Shown here: piece after piece, positions 1 through 8,159 of the stretch
Position numbering within the stretch: the stretch's first letter is position 1
Layout of the letters: every line of letters starts with the position of its first letter
Position numbers and translations under genes: made by a program
Notes under the pieces: model-generated
Seen by the model: only the letters and a program-made list of their open reading frames with translations
The model's database searches: none
Told to the model about the DNA's origin: nothing
Source: Fen-549 sp050011315
GTDB taxonomy: Bacteria > Actinomycetota > Thermoleophilia > Gaiellales > Gaiellaceae
NCBI GenBank assembly: GCA_050011315.1
Contig: JBEKJI010000010.1
Location: 1-59,879, forward strand
Length of the DNA stretch: 59,879 nt
Direction: 5' to 3'

Positions 1-1
1 C

Positions 2-112
2 GCCTGGCTGAAGAGCAAGCGCAGGGTCGCCGTCCGCCGCGACCGGAAGGCCTCCAACTACCTCGCTTTCCTGCACCTGGCGATGATCTTGATCCTGGCG
101 ACGTTATTTTGA
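2..112 (+). CDS. 3' end of an IS5-like transposase (partial, cut by window edge)
   Basis: The first 36 codons read in one frame to a TGA at 110-112. The sequence has the arrangement AWLKSKRRVAVRRDRK followed by a hydrophobic tail ending LATLF. This matches the C-terminal end of IS5/IS427-type DDE transposases, where an (R)TFAWL-like helix with basic residues is followed by an aliphatic helix. Only this tail is visible, so family assignment is by pattern and completeness cannot be judged. No terminal inverted repeat could be confirmed downstream because the left end of the element lies outside the window. Confidence 0.5.
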   Translation, partial: AWLKSKRRVAVRRDRKASNYLAFLHLAMILILATLF

Positions 113-342
113 GGCGATCTCCAGACACCGAAAACCGTCAAGGGAAACCCCGTGACGGAAATGAAATTATTCATCCACCGGTCGCCGCCGGTTCGCCGTT
201 GCTTCTCGCCGGAAATCGATGCGGGAACGCGGTAACCGAGCCGATCGCGGAGCCTTGATTGGATTTCCTGTCTCGGGCAGGGGTGCGCTGCGCGGGGAGA
301 AAACGTTGCGCTTCTGACGCACCTGGGCGCTTGACACCACGC

Positions 343-355
343 GGTGTCTGACACC
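343..355. repeat. REP-like palindrome GGTGTCTGACACC
   Basis: A 13-nt palindrome (GGTGTC, T, GACACC) is immediately preceded by a second, partly overlapping inverted pair, GACACC-ACGC-GGTGTC. The same palindrome in reverse complement (GGTGTCAGACACC) recurs at 59619-59631. Such GGTGTC/GACACC units resemble REP elements spread by REP-associated tyrosine (Y1) transposases in other bacteria. No such transposase is in the window. The rest of 113-389 shows nothing recognisable besides the pyk leader. Confidence 0.5.
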
Positions 356-389
356 CGGGAGGCGGGTGCAGGTCGTTAGGGTTCGAGTA

Positions 390-1808
390 ATGAGACCCTT
401 CAGCGCTCGTCGAACGAAGATCATCGCCACGCTCGGGCCGGCGAGCTCGAGCCTGGATGACGTGCGGGCGCTGGCCGAGGCCGGCGCCGACGCCTTTCGC
501 CTCAACTTCTCTCACGGCGAGCCTGCGGAGCACGAGCGCCTGGCCGGCTATGTGCGCGAGGCGCAAACCGAGATCGGTCGCCCGCTGGCGTTGATCGGTG
601 ATTTTCAGGGCCCCAAGATCCGACTCGGCGAGGTTGATCCGCCGCGCACGCTCGAACTGGGCGAGCAGGTTGTGCTGGCGGCCGAGGAGCAGGCCTCCGG
701 CGCTGAGCTGCCGCTGGCACCGGCCGTAGCGGTGAGCGCGCTCGCGCGGGGCCACGCCGTCTTGATCGGCGACGGCACGGTACGGCTGCGGGTTGAGAAA
801 TTGTCGAGGGGAAAGGTGACCTGCGTTGTCGTCGATGGAGGCGAGGTGAGCTCGCACAAGGGCGTCAACTTGCCAGGGGTACCGCTCCCCCTTCCGTCGC
901 TAACGGAAAAAGATCTCTCCGACCTCGAGCTGGCGCTCGGGCTCGAGTTCGACTACGTGGCGCTCTCCTTCGTTCGCGCCGCCGCCGATGTGAGCGCTCT
1001 GCGCGATCTGATCGGCGCTCGTCACTCGGACATCGGCGTGATCGCCAAGATCGAGCTGCCGCAGGCCGTCGAAGCGCTCGAGGAGATCGTCGCCGCCGCC
1101 GACGCCGTGATCGTCGCCCGTGGCGATCTGGGCGTCGAGGTCGGGCAGGTTGCGGTTCCGCTTCTTCAGAAGCGGATCATCGCGACCGCGCTCGAGTATG
1201 TGCGGCCCGTCATCACCGCTACCCAGATGCTCGAGTCGATGGTCTCCAGCCCCGAGCCCACACGGGCCGAGACGAGTGACGTGGCCAACGCGATCCTCGA
1301 CGGCACCTCGGCGCTCCTGCTCTCCGAGGAGACCGCCGTCGGCTCCTACCCGCTCGAAGCTGTGCGCTTCATGGACGAGATTGCGCGTACCGTCGAGCCC
1401 AGTCTCGGCTCGAGGCATCGAATACCACAGCCGGGCGAGCAGCCGACGACCGGGCAGGCGATGTCGAATGCCGCCTGCGACGTCGCCGAGCTTCTGCAGG
1501 CTAGAGCGATTCTCGCTCCCACCTTCAGCGGTCGCACCTGCTCGGCACTGGCTTGCCTGCGCCCGCGGCGCCCGATCATCGCCCTCTCCCACAACCGCCA
1601 CGTGCTCCAGAGGCTTGCGCTCGAGTGGGGCGTGATCCCGCTCGAGATGACGTCCTGCCCGAACATAGACACGCTCTGGCAGCGCTCGATCGAGATCGTG
1701 CGATCGGCGGGTCTGGTGGAACGCGGCGACCGCGTCGTTATTACGGCCGGCACCGCCGTCAACGTCGCCGGCTCGACGAACGTGATCAAGGTAGAAGAGA
1801 TTTTCTAG
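390..1808 (+). CDS. pyk: Pyruvate kinase
   Basis: Catalyses phosphoenolpyruvate + ADP to pyruvate + ATP, the last step of glycolysis, in the cytosol. The 472-residue product has the usual length. It opens with the pyruvate kinase signature TKIIATLGPAS (residues 9-19) and the substrate loop RLNFSHG (37-43). It also carries the active-site stretch around IAKIELPQA and VARGDLGVE, and the ITATQMLESM motif; the C-terminal effector-domain fold follows. The ATG at 390 is preferred over an in-frame GTG at 366 because family homology begins only a few residues after it. It is followed by ftsB after an 83-bp spacer that contains a dispersed repeat. Confidence 0.95.
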   Translation: MRPFSARRTKIIATLGPASSSLDDVRALAEAGADAFRLNFSHGEPAEHERLAGYVREAQTEIGRPLALIGDFQGPKIRLGEVDPPRTLELGEQVVLAAEEQASGAELPLAPAVAVSALARGHAVLIGDGTVRLRVEKLSRGKVTCVVVDGGEVSSHKGVNLPGVPLPLPSLTEKDLSDLELALGLEFDYVALSFVRAAADVSALRDLIGARHSDIGVIAKIELPQAVEALEEIVAAADAVIVARGDLGVEVGQVAVPLLQKRIIATALEYVRPVITATQMLESMVSSPEPTRAETSDVANAILDGTSALLLSEETAVGSYPLEAVRFMDEIARTVEPSLGSRHRIPQPGEQPTTGQAMSNAACDVAELLQARAILAPTFSGRTCSALACLRPRRPIIALSHNRHVLQRLALEWGVIPLEMTSCPNIDTLWQRSIEIVRSAGLVERGDRVVITAGTAVNVAGSTNVIKVEEIF

Positions 1809-1855
1809 AAATCGTTTCGGAATGAAGACGCGTCGACTGGGCGTGATCGGCGGAA
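1809..1855 (+). repeat. Dispersed repeat directly after a stop codon (copy 1)
   Basis: Immediately after the pyk TAG comes a TCGTTTCGGAATGAAG core followed by a CGTCGACTGGGCGTGATC-like stretch. Related sequence occurs after other stop codons at 5462-5500 (reverse strand), 46003-46040, 54610-54730 and 54982-55055 (reverse strand). See the finding on the stop-codon repeat family. Confidence 0.5.
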
Positions 1856-1891
1856 GGACACTCGCACGTCGATAGAGAACTCCCTGGAGCC

Positions 1892-2251
1892 GTGTCGAGA
1901 AGAAGCAAGAAATCTGGGTCCAGGCGAACTGTGCGCGCTCGAAGGCGGCGGCAGCGGACGGGCGCGCGCAGGTTCGTTCTGCTCTTTCTCCTCGGTCTGA
2001 TCGCGCTGCTCTACGCAGGGCCGCTGCGCGCCTATTACAACAAGCGAGAGCTGGTCAACCAGCAGCGTACACAGGTCGAGCTGCTCAGATCGAACAAGCA
2101 CGAGCTGGAGCAGAAGCTGCGCCAAGCGTCCACTCGTGAGGTGGCCGCGCGTGAGGCGCGGCGCCTCTTCTACGTCAAGCCCGGGGAGCACCTCTACATC
2201 GTCATGGGGATCGAGGATTGGCGTAAGAGCCGAGTGCGCGGTCATCAGTAA
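1892..2251 (+). CDS. ftsB: FtsB/DivIC-type septum formation initiator
   Basis: Small bitopic division protein of the FtsB/DivIC family, a partner of FtsL and FtsQ in the divisome. The 119-residue product has a very basic N-terminus (residues 1-27) and one membrane segment (about 28-45). A coiled coil follows (about 50-90), then a C-terminal stretch with FYVKPGEHLYIV, typical of actinobacterial members, which have VRPGE at this place. GTG 1892 is the only suitable start. It lies 10 bp before the DUF501 start, which is the usual neighbourhood in actinobacteria (eno/pyk-ftsB-DUF501). Confidence 0.88.
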   Translation: MSRRSKKSGSRRTVRARRRRQRTGARRFVLLFLLGLIALLYAGPLRAYYNKRELVNQQRTQVELLRSNKHELEQKLRQASTREVAAREARRLFYVKPGEHLYIVMGIEDWRKSRVRGHQ

Positions 2252-2261
2252 GATCGCTTTC

Positions 2262-2822
2262 GTGGATGACAGGTCGGTCATCGCAGCTCAGCTCGGCAGA
2301 GAGCCGCGCGCTTTCCTGCGGGTCGCCTATCGTTGCCCGTTCGGCTTTCCGGCAGTGACCGAGCAGAAGCCCTACGACAAGGATGGCAAACCCTTCCCGA
2401 CGGGCTTCTACCTCACCTGCCCGCACCTTGTTGCGTCGGTGGCGAGGCTGGAGGCCGCGGGCGCAGTGGAGCGCTGGAGCGAAGCGACGCAGCGCAGTCG
2501 CCGGCTTGCCTGGAGCCTGAGGCTGGCGAACCGCAAGCAACGCCGCCGGCGAAGACACCTGGCACGGCCGCTGGGGCCGTTCGTCGACGACGGCGCCTCG
2601 CTCGGGTTGGGGATAGCCGGCGTCGGCAACCGCGACCGGCTCAAGTGCCTGCATGCGCACGTTGCCTTCGCTCTCGCCAACCCCGGCTACAAGCTGGGCG
2701 AGCTGATCGCCGGCGAGCTGCAGCCACTCTGGCCCACTCGCTGCCGGTCGCGTAGCAAGGGTTGCCGGTCGAGAACCAAGCCTCCGGTCGGCGGCTCCGA
2801 CGCGAAGGATCGCCGACTATGA
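2262..2822 (+). CDS. DUF501 family protein
   Basis: Conserved actinobacterial protein of unknown function, nearly always next to ftsB. The product from GTG 2262 is 186 residues. It shows the family hallmarks: AAQLGREPRAFLRVAYRCPFG near the N-terminus, FPTGFYLTCPHLV with conserved Cys and His, and C-terminal RLKCLHAHVAFALANP. The conserved Cys/His residues could bind metal, which is inference. The start is set by homology, because upstream in-frame sequence overlaps ftsB. The C-terminal ~20 residues, rich in Arg and Ser, look unconserved. The stop overlaps the next ATG (ATGA). Confidence 0.85.
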   Translation: MDDRSVIAAQLGREPRAFLRVAYRCPFGFPAVTEQKPYDKDGKPFPTGFYLTCPHLVASVARLEAAGAVERWSEATQRSRRLAWSLRLANRKQRRRRRHLARPLGPFVDDGASLGLGIAGVGNRDRLKCLHAHVAFALANPGYKLGELIAGELQPLWPTRCRSRSKGCRSRTKPPVGGSDAKDRRL

Positions 2823-3145
2823 TCGCCGGCGTGCCCGAGAACGTGGAAGTTGCCCGTCAGCAGTGGCAAGAGGGATACCGGCGCTTTCAAACGCTGGCGG
2901 GCGAGCCTGCGAGCCGCGATCGCCTCTACCTCGAGCTGGAGACGATCTCGGACGAGCTGAGACGGCGGATCGGCCAGACCTTCACCATGGCCGAGGTCGC
3001 CGAAGTGTACGGAGACGCAGAGCGCTGGGCTACCGCGACGGTGGCCGAACGAGCCCCCGTACGCGGCTGGTCGCGCGATCTGGCGACCGTGCTCGACGCG
3101 GCCTTCTGCCTGTATGCCCGCGCGGCGGTCGACTACCTGCCATGA
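2819..3145 (+). CDS. Conserved small protein of unknown function
   Basis: 108-residue soluble protein starting at ATG 2819, which overlaps the DUF501 stop as ATGA; an upstream in-frame ATG at 2762 would lie deep inside DUF501. The sequence is largely helical and charged (NVEVARQQWQEGYRRFQ; ISDELRRRIGQTFTMAEVAEVY; TVLDAAFCLYARAAVDYLP). No catalytic motif is evident. The pattern TMAEVAEVYGDAERWA followed by a C-terminal helix recalls small proteins conserved in Thermoleophilia next to ftsB/DUF501, but I cannot name the family. Translational coupling on both sides suggests a role linked to the division block. Confidence 0.75.
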   Translation: MIAGVPENVEVARQQWQEGYRRFQTLAGEPASRDRLYLELETISDELRRRIGQTFTMAEVAEVYGDAERWATATVAERAPVRGWSRDLATVLDAAFCLYARAAVDYLP

Positions 3146-3360
3146 GCCCGTCGAAAAACCCCCACTCGTCCTCGCGCGCCCGGCCCCGGCGCCCTCGGTC
3201 TTCGTGGCCGCGCCGGCTCCTGCTCCTGCTCGTGATCGCCGCCGCCTTCGCGATCGGGACGGCGCTGGGAGTAGCTCTCGGACGTGGCTCCGGCGCGAAA
3301 GGCACGCAGACACGCGAGCAGACGATCCGGATCGTGACCGTTACGGTCGCGCGGCCCTAA
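3142..3360 (+). CDS. Small single-pass membrane protein
   Basis: 72-residue protein whose ATG overlaps the preceding stop (ATGA). An Arg/Ser/Pro-rich N-terminus (residues 1-24) precedes a single hydrophobic segment rich in Leu and Ala (about 25-46, ending GVALGRG). A short extracytoplasmic tail with TQTREQTIRIVTVTV follows. The positive-inside pattern predicts a cytoplasmic N-terminus. The function is unknown. Coupling to the previous gene supports it as real. Confidence 0.6.
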   Translation: MSPSKNPHSSSRARPRRPRSSWPRRLLLLLVIAAAFAIGTALGVALGRGSGAKGTQTREQTIRIVTVTVARP

Positions 3361-3457
3361 CCCCTCGGTTTCTCACTCTCTCGCGCTGCTGCTGGAAAAG
3401 CCCGAAAACTACCGGAGCCGATTGAAAATCGCGCTAACTGGAAAGGCTTGATCGGAG

Positions 3458-4051
3458 ATGCCTCAGCGGAATGAACCCCAAGCGAGACGTTCGGACGATC
3501 AGTCGGAGTGGATGACTCTTGGTCGTGCGGCCGAGTACCTCGGCGTAGCCCAGAGCACGATCAGAAAGTGGTGCGACGCGGGGAGAGTACCGGCGTTCAC
3601 GACTCCGGGTGGGCATCGGCGCTTTCGCAAGAGCGACCTGGACGCCTTCCTCGAGCAGTCGCGGCCCGGCGCTATTACATCCGACAACGGGCCGGTCATA
3701 CTCATCGTCGACAACGAGCCGGGCGTTTGCGCATACGTCCGCGCCAGCCTTGAGCCCGAGGGCTATCACGTCGAGGAGGCGGCAGAGGCCGACGAGGCGC
3801 TGCGTCTGGTCGAGACGCGAGCGCCGGATCTGATCATGATCGACGCCAACATGCCGCACGTGAATGGGTGGGAGATGCTCCGTCACCTGCGCGAGCGCCA
3901 CGGGGAAGGGATACCGCCCGTGCTGATGTTCAGCTCGCTCGACGAAGCCGACGAACAGCTCGCCCATTCGCTCGGCGCGAGCGCGTTCTTCGGCCGTCCG
4001 CTCGACCTGCGCCGCCTGGTCGAAAGCGCGCGACAGGTGCTACCGCTCTGA
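3458..4051 (+). CDS. MerR/BldC-type HTH fused to a receiver-like domain
   Basis: 197-residue putative regulator. Residues 18-70 form an excisionase/MerR-like winged helix: MTLGRAAEYLGVAQSTIRKWCDAGRVPAF, then the TPGGHRRF wing. Residues 79-197 form a response-regulator receiver fold. The phosphoacceptor-like Asp is present in LIMIDANMP, but the acidic pocket is DN rather than DD. The conserved Lys before Pro is replaced by Arg (FFGRPLDL), and MPxxDG is MPHVNG. It may therefore be a weakly phosphorylated or phosphorylation-independent receiver. No histidine kinase is adjacent. The start is preceded by CGGAG close to the ATG. Confidence 0.8.
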   Translation: MPQRNEPQARRSDDQSEWMTLGRAAEYLGVAQSTIRKWCDAGRVPAFTTPGGHRRFRKSDLDAFLEQSRPGAITSDNGPVILIVDNEPGVCAYVRASLEPEGYHVEEAAEADEALRLVETRAPDLIMIDANMPHVNGWEMLRHLRERHGEGIPPVLMFSSLDEADEQLAHSLGASAFFGRPLDLRRLVESARQVLPL

Positions 4052-4620
4052 TCGGTCTCGACCAGAGGCTGGAGCGGGTCATTGCGACGCATCGCCTTGG
4101 TCTGCTCGACCCGCTCGCGGTGGCGCTCTCCTGGCTGGGCAGCGGTGGCGCGGTCTGGCTCGCGCTTGCGCTCGTCTTCGCCGTGCTCTGGCGGCGGCCG
4201 TCCCTGCTCATCTGGGTGGGCGCCGCCGACCTGATCGCCGAACTGGCGGGCGCAGGGCTGAGAGCCGCCATTGAGCGGCCGCGGCCTCCTCATCGCTTCC
4301 CGCAGATCGAGACGCTTGTGCCGCTGCCGCACAGTTATTCCTTTCCTTCCGGCCACGCCAGCACGAGCTTCGCCTGCGCCGTCGTTCTCGCCGCCGCCAC
4401 GCCCAGCCGCCGTACTCGCGTCCTGCTGATCGCCCTGGCGACGCTGATTGCGCTCTCCCGCGTCTATGCGGGCGTGCACTACCCGCTCGATGTAATCGGC
4501 GGCGCCGCGCTCGGGACGGCGATCGGGCTCGCGATGGTCGCTCTTGCGAGAACGTTCGGACCGTCTAGGAGTTCTGCGGATTCGAACCCGGTACCTCTCG
4601 CTTTCTCGGGGCGCCGCTGA
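4048..4620 (+). CDS. PAP2-family membrane phosphatase
   Basis: Integral membrane type-2 phosphatidic acid phosphatase (lipid phosphate or undecaprenyl-pyrophosphate type). The three PAP2 motifs are visible: an RAAIERPRP version of KX6RP (Lys replaced by Arg), FPSGHAS, and SRVYAGVHYPLD (SRX5HX3D). Four to five hydrophobic segments lie between them. Homology begins at IGLDQRLERV. The only start nearby is a CTG at 4048 that overlaps the previous TGA as CTGA; an in-frame ATG at 3868 would overlap the receiver gene by 180 bp. The last ~15 residues are encoded by a dispersed repeat (from 4594), so the native C-terminus may have been altered. Confidence 0.8.
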   Translation: MIGLDQRLERVIATHRLGLLDPLAVALSWLGSGGAVWLALALVFAVLWRRPSLLIWVGAADLIAELAGAGLRAAIERPRPPHRFPQIETLVPLPHSYSFPSGHASTSFACAVVLAAATPSRRTRVLLIALATLIALSRVYAGVHYPLDVIGGAALGTAIGLAMVALARTFGPSRSSADSNPVPLAFSGRR

Positions 4621-4885
4621 GTGTGCTTCGCCGGAGAGCACAGTGTTACCGACACGGGCTCGGAGAGGATCGTGCCGCCAGCGGCGTCAGGCGGCTCCGG
4701 GAGGCCGGCCGCGCTCGCCCGGGAAGAACCACCGGCCAAGCCCGAACAAGATCGAATCGCCTCTCGCTTTCTCGGGGCGCCGCTGGCGGTGCGAGCCCGG
4801 AGAGAACAGTGTGGACACACGGGCTCGTAGAGGATCGTGCCGCCAGCGGTGTCAGGAGGAGCCGCCGGCCGAGGAAGCGAGAGAG
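4594..4885. repeat. Repeat element: two direct ~110-bp units bounded by inverted ends
   Basis: Two direct units, starting at 4594 and 4760, share CCTCTCGCTTTCTCGGGGCG, then GAGGATCGTGCCGCCAGCGG and neighbouring sequence at roughly 85% identity by eye. The block ends at about 4871-4885 with CCGAGGAAGCGAGAG, an inverted copy of the left edge, so the whole resembles a non-autonomous element with terminal inverted repeats. A shortened version with the same edges lies at 32371-32427. The left end enters the PAP2 coding region and is preceded by a tRNA T-loop-like GGATTCGAACCC. There is no gene in 4621-4886. Confidence 0.55.
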
Positions 4886-4886
4886 G

Positions 4887-5402
4887 TTAGACCTCTTCGG
4901 TTGCTTCTATCAGCCCCGCGGCGATGATTGCCAAAGCAGCCAGTAGCGCGATCCAGATGCCGATTCCGCGTCCATCGGCGGGAAGGAACTTGTCTGGTAT
5001 CCAGATCAACCGCACGAGTACGAGGATCGTCGCCAGGACTCCGATTCCGATCACGATCAGGCTCTCGGGCAAGCTCGCCGGCAGCGCGATCCCGAACACT
5101 CGCAGCGCGAACAGGACGAGCACCGCTAAGCCGAGGAAGAAAACGAGCTGGCCAACCAGGCCTGTATGCCAACCGATAACGCTGAGAACGAGTTGGAAGC
5201 CGCCCGAGTTGTCGGCGCGTCCGCTGTACCAACTCATGAAAGTCGAGAGGCTCAGCACCAGCCCGGAGAGCCAGGTGAGCGTGTCGGAAACGAGCAGGAA
5301 GCTATCGGGATGCCGCAGCGAGGGGCGGGCCAGCGGTGGTCTCGGGTTGCCGCGAGAGTCTCGATACGAAGTGGGAGTCTGCATCGCTGAAAGTATGGGC
5401 AT
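4887..5402 (-). CDS. Four-TM membrane protein of unknown function
   Basis: 171-residue integral membrane protein. After an N-terminal Arg/Pro-rich segment (residues 1-35), four hydrophobic segments follow: LVSDTLTWLSGLVLSLSTFM, VLSVIGWHTGLVGQLVFFLGLAVLVLF, LPESLIVIGIGVLATILVLVRL and IWIALLAALAIIAAGLIEA. A loop with MSWYSGRADNSGG sits between the first two. ATG 5402 and ATG 5384 are both possible starts. No family was recognised. The layout recalls small uncharacterised actinobacterial membrane proteins with a conserved GW in the second helix. Confidence 0.65.
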   Translation of the reverse strand: MPILSAMQTPTSYRDSRGNPRPPLARPSLRHPDSFLLVSDTLTWLSGLVLSLSTFMSWYSGRADNSGGFQLVLSVIGWHTGLVGQLVFFLGLAVLVLFALRVFGIALPASLPESLIVIGIGVLATILVLVRLIWIPDKFLPADGRGIGIWIALLAALAIIAAGLIEATEEV

Positions 5403-5461
5403 TGAGGCGGCTAGATGTCGCGCTCAAACGAACCGCGCCCGGCCGTTGCCTCGCTGCCTAT

Positions 5462-5500
5462 TCCGGCCAGGCGGTGGAGTGCTTCATTCGAAGCGGGCTC
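5462..5500 (-). repeat. Dispersed repeat after a stop codon (copy 2)
   Basis: Read on the minus strand, GAGCCCGCTTCGAATGAAGC follows directly after the TAA of the 78-residue membrane protein, then CACTCCACCGCCTGGCCG. It is nearly identical to 55005-55045 on the same strand, where it also abuts a stop codon. Together with the copies after the 1808, 46002 and 54612 stops it makes a family placed at gene 3' ends. Confidence 0.55.
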
Positions 5501-5737
5501 TTAGATTCCGAACAATGTTTGCGTCTCCTGCCAGATCAGCAGAGCAATCACGCCGATCGCCAGCACCAAGATCAGCATCGTGAAGAAGAAGCGCAGATGG
5601 GCGCGGTTGCGCGCGCGAGTACGATCGCGGCGCATCTGCCGGCGGGCACGCTCTCGCTCGTAGGCCCGCGGAATCGCAGTGGGGTCGATCGGCGGCGGCT
5701 CGCCTTCGGATCGCATTCTCTCTGCCGGGTGTCTCAC
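5501..5737 (-). CDS. Small membrane protein of unknown function
   Basis: 78-residue protein. Residues 1-48 are charged and Arg-rich (IPRAYERERARRQMRRDRTR), and one membrane segment follows (FFFTMLILVLAIGVIALLIW) before a short tail. The topology is probably cytoplasmic N-terminus with a single pass. No function can be assigned. Its stop abuts a dispersed repeat. The promoter should lie in the 5738-5870 gap shared with the divergent phosphatase gene. Confidence 0.6.
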   Translation of the reverse strand: MRHPAERMRSEGEPPPIDPTAIPRAYERERARRQMRRDRTRARNRAHLRFFFTMLILVLAIGVIALLIWQETQTLFGI

Positions 5738-5870
5738 TAGCGATCTCTCCGGTAAGCGCCGCGGCGGGCGGTATATGTACTGGCCGAAGCGATCAATACG
5801 AATCTAAGTTTAGATCGGTTGCCATCATCGCCGCGGGTATGTCCAACCTCCGGGCGCGATACTTACGGGA

Positions 5871-8159
5871 ATGGACGGTTCAAAACCGTCGGCCGTTGAG
5901 CCGGGAACAGGGTCATCGCAGAGCGGCAAGCTCGGCCCGATCGCGTCCGCCGAGAACGATCGAGGCTCGTTCGAGACGGTGGAGCAACTGCTCGCGGAGG
6001 CGCTCGTCGTTACTCTCGATCCCGAGGGTTTACCGCGACGCCTCGCCAGCCTCGTCGCAGAGGCGACCGGCGCCAGGCAGGTGCTGCTCTGGCTCGGCGG
6101 CCGGGCCGAGACGGCTCTGCTGGGTACAACCGCTCCTCTCTCGGCGGCCGAGCTGACCGCCGCTCGCAAGCGCGCCGAGCGAGTGCTTGAGCGCGGTCAG
6201 CTTCTACGCGAGCAGTCGGCCGGAACGGTGACGGTCACGCTCCCGCTGATGATCGCGCCGCGTGGTGCGCTGGAGGCGAGATTCGGAGAGTCGACACGGT
6301 TCGGCGAGTCCGAGCTGCCGGCGCTGGAGAGGTTGGTAGGTCGGATCGGCGCTGTCCTCGAAGAAGCCGAGAAGCGCCGCGAGCTCGGCCAGGAGCTGGT
6401 TCGCACCCAGGCGTTGCTCTCGTTTGCCGGGCAGGTTATCGCCGAGCTCGCCCTCGAGCCGACTCTCAACAATGCCGTTGAGCGCATCGCCACGCTGCTC
6501 GGCGTCGAGCGGATCGCCGTCTACCTGAACGATGACGGGCGCCTGCAGACGGCCGTTGCGCGTGATCTCGACGGGCCGCATGAACTGCTCGCGGTGCGTC
6601 TGCTCGAACTCGCGCAGGCGTCGGGACACGCTCCGAGTGGTGTGATCGTCGGGGAAGCGCTCACCGACGAGCGCCTGGAGTCACTGCGAGACGTGTTGAT
6701 CGAGACCGGAGTGGAGGCTATAACGGCTTTCCCGCTCGAGGCCGGCGGTGAGACGATCGGTCTGCTCGTTCTCTATCTGCCTCGTGACCGCATCCCGGGC
6801 GAGAGCGAGCAGATACTGCTCGAGGCGCTGAGTAGCCAGCTTGCCGTCGCCGTTCACCATGCGCGCCTGCACGAGCACACCACCCGTCTGGGCGCGGAGC
6901 TCGAGCACTCGCTGCGGGCTGAGCAACAGGCGGTTGCGCAGCTCAGGGCTCTGTACGAGGTGTCGCGCGCTTTCGCCCAGAGCCTGTCGCTGCAAACGAC
7001 GCTGGAGGCCGCCGCGAAGACGATCGCCGAGCTGCTGGGAGTGGACGTGGCGGTGCTCTACATGCTCGACGAGCGTCACGAGACGATGGAGGTGAGGGCG
7101 CTTCACGTCGCCGATTCCGCCCTCGAAGAGCCGGTGACCGCGGTCCTCGGACGTTCGCTGCCTCTGACGGGCGGGATAGCTCGAGTTTTCCGCGACGGGC
7201 ACGTTCTTCGGCTGACGCCCGAGGCTGCCGGCGCAGATGAGTTCTACCACCTGCTCGCACCCTTCCTGGAGCGCGGCTCGACCGCGGTCGTGCTTCCCGT
7301 CGCCACTCCCAAGGAGGTGCTGGCGACGGTCTCGCTGCTCTCGCTCGACCCGGAACGACCTATCCGCGACGAGACGATCCAGGCCGCGCTGGCGATCGTC
7401 GGGCAGGCCGCTCTCGCTATCGACAACGCCCGTCTCTACGAGCAGCAGAAGGCGTTCGCCGATGCCATGCAGCGATCGCTCCTTCCCGACTACGAGCCCG
7501 AGATCGAGGGTCTCGACCTCGGAGCCGCCTACGCCGCCTCGGCCCGGCTCGAGATCGGCGGCGATCTCTATGACTTCATGGTGCTCGACGACGGAGCGCT
7601 GGCGATCTGTCTCGGCGATGTGACCGGGCACGGCATCGACGCCGCCGCCGACATGGCGATGGTGAAATTCACCTTCCGCTCGCTCGTGCGCCGGCACCCC
7701 GAGCCGGGCGCCTTCCTGGCGGCCGTCAACGAGGTGGTGCTCGAGGAGGTCGCGCCGGCCAAGTTCGTCACCATGGTCTACCTCAAAGTCGATCCGGAGA
7801 GAACCGAGCTCGCCTGCGCCAGTGCCGGTCATCCGCGGCCGCGGCTTCTGCGCGCCGACGGCCGGGTCGAGCCTTTGACCGTGGGCGGGCTCGCGCTCGG
7901 GATCCTCGGCGAGCAGAGCTACGAGGAGATACGCATCCCCTATGCGCCAGGCGAGGCCGTGGTGCTCTACACCGACGGGGTGATCGAAGCGCGGCGGGGC
8001 CGTGAGTTGTACGGGACACCCAGGCTCGACGAGTTCTTGCGCCGCAACTCCGGGCTCGGCGCCAGAGAGCTCGCCGACGCCGTACTCGAGGATTGCCGCC
8101 GCTTCGCCGCCGGCCCGCTCCTGGACGATTGCGCGGTCGTCGTGGTGCGGGCGCGCTGA
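5871..8159 (+). CDS. Multi-GAF, SpoIIE-type PP2C serine phosphatase
   Basis: 762-residue cytosolic signalling protein. Three GAF-like sensor regions occupy about residues 35-180, 185-345 and 360-535, with a short helical linker before each. A C-terminal PP2C/SpoIIE phosphatase domain runs from about 550 to 762. Metal-binding motifs are intact: GGDLYDF, GDVTGHGIDAA, YTDGVIEAR and LLDDCAVVVV. Such RsbU/SpoIIE proteins usually dephosphorylate an anti-sigma-factor antagonist, but no partner gene is in the window. It is the first gene of a coupled operon and its TGA overlaps the next ATG. The first GAF is the least certain domain call. Confidence 0.9.
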   Translation: MDGSKPSAVEPGTGSSQSGKLGPIASAENDRGSFETVEQLLAEALVVTLDPEGLPRRLASLVAEATGARQVLLWLGGRAETALLGTTAPLSAAELTAARKRAERVLERGQLLREQSAGTVTVTLPLMIAPRGALEARFGESTRFGESELPALERLVGRIGAVLEEAEKRRELGQELVRTQALLSFAGQVIAELALEPTLNNAVERIATLLGVERIAVYLNDDGRLQTAVARDLDGPHELLAVRLLELAQASGHAPSGVIVGEALTDERLESLRDVLIETGVEAITAFPLEAGGETIGLLVLYLPRDRIPGESEQILLEALSSQLAVAVHHARLHEHTTRLGAELEHSLRAEQQAVAQLRALYEVSRAFAQSLSLQTTLEAAAKTIAELLGVDVAVLYMLDERHETMEVRALHVADSALEEPVTAVLGRSLPLTGGIARVFRDGHVLRLTPEAAGADEFYHLLAPFLERGSTAVVLPVATPKEVLATVSLLSLDPERPIRDETIQAALAIVGQAALAIDNARLYEQQKAFADAMQRSLLPDYEPEIEGLDLGAAYAASARLEIGGDLYDFMVLDDGALAICLGDVTGHGIDAAADMAMVKFTFRSLVRRHPEPGAFLAAVNEVVLEEVAPAKFVTMVYLKVDPERTELACASAGHPRPRLLRADGRVEPLTVGGLALGILGEQSYEEIRIPYAPGEAVVLYTDGVIEARRGRELYGTPRLDEFLRRNSGLGARELADAVLEDCRRFAAGPLLDDCAVVVVRAR

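Noticed and set aside
331..360. TTGACA at 331-336 as a pyk -35 box
   Set aside because: No acceptable -10 hexamer lies 16-18 nt downstream, and the motif is part of the REP-like palindrome.
3868..4047. ATG 3868 as the PAP2 start
   Set aside because: It would overlap the receiver domain by 180 bp and adds an Arg/Pro-rich segment with no homology; a CTG at the overlap is more consistent with the family N-terminus.
4563..4600. tRNA T-loop-like GGTTCGAATCC at the end of the PAP2 gene
   Set aside because: The T-stem does not pair and no tRNA body exists; treated as the edge of a repeat.
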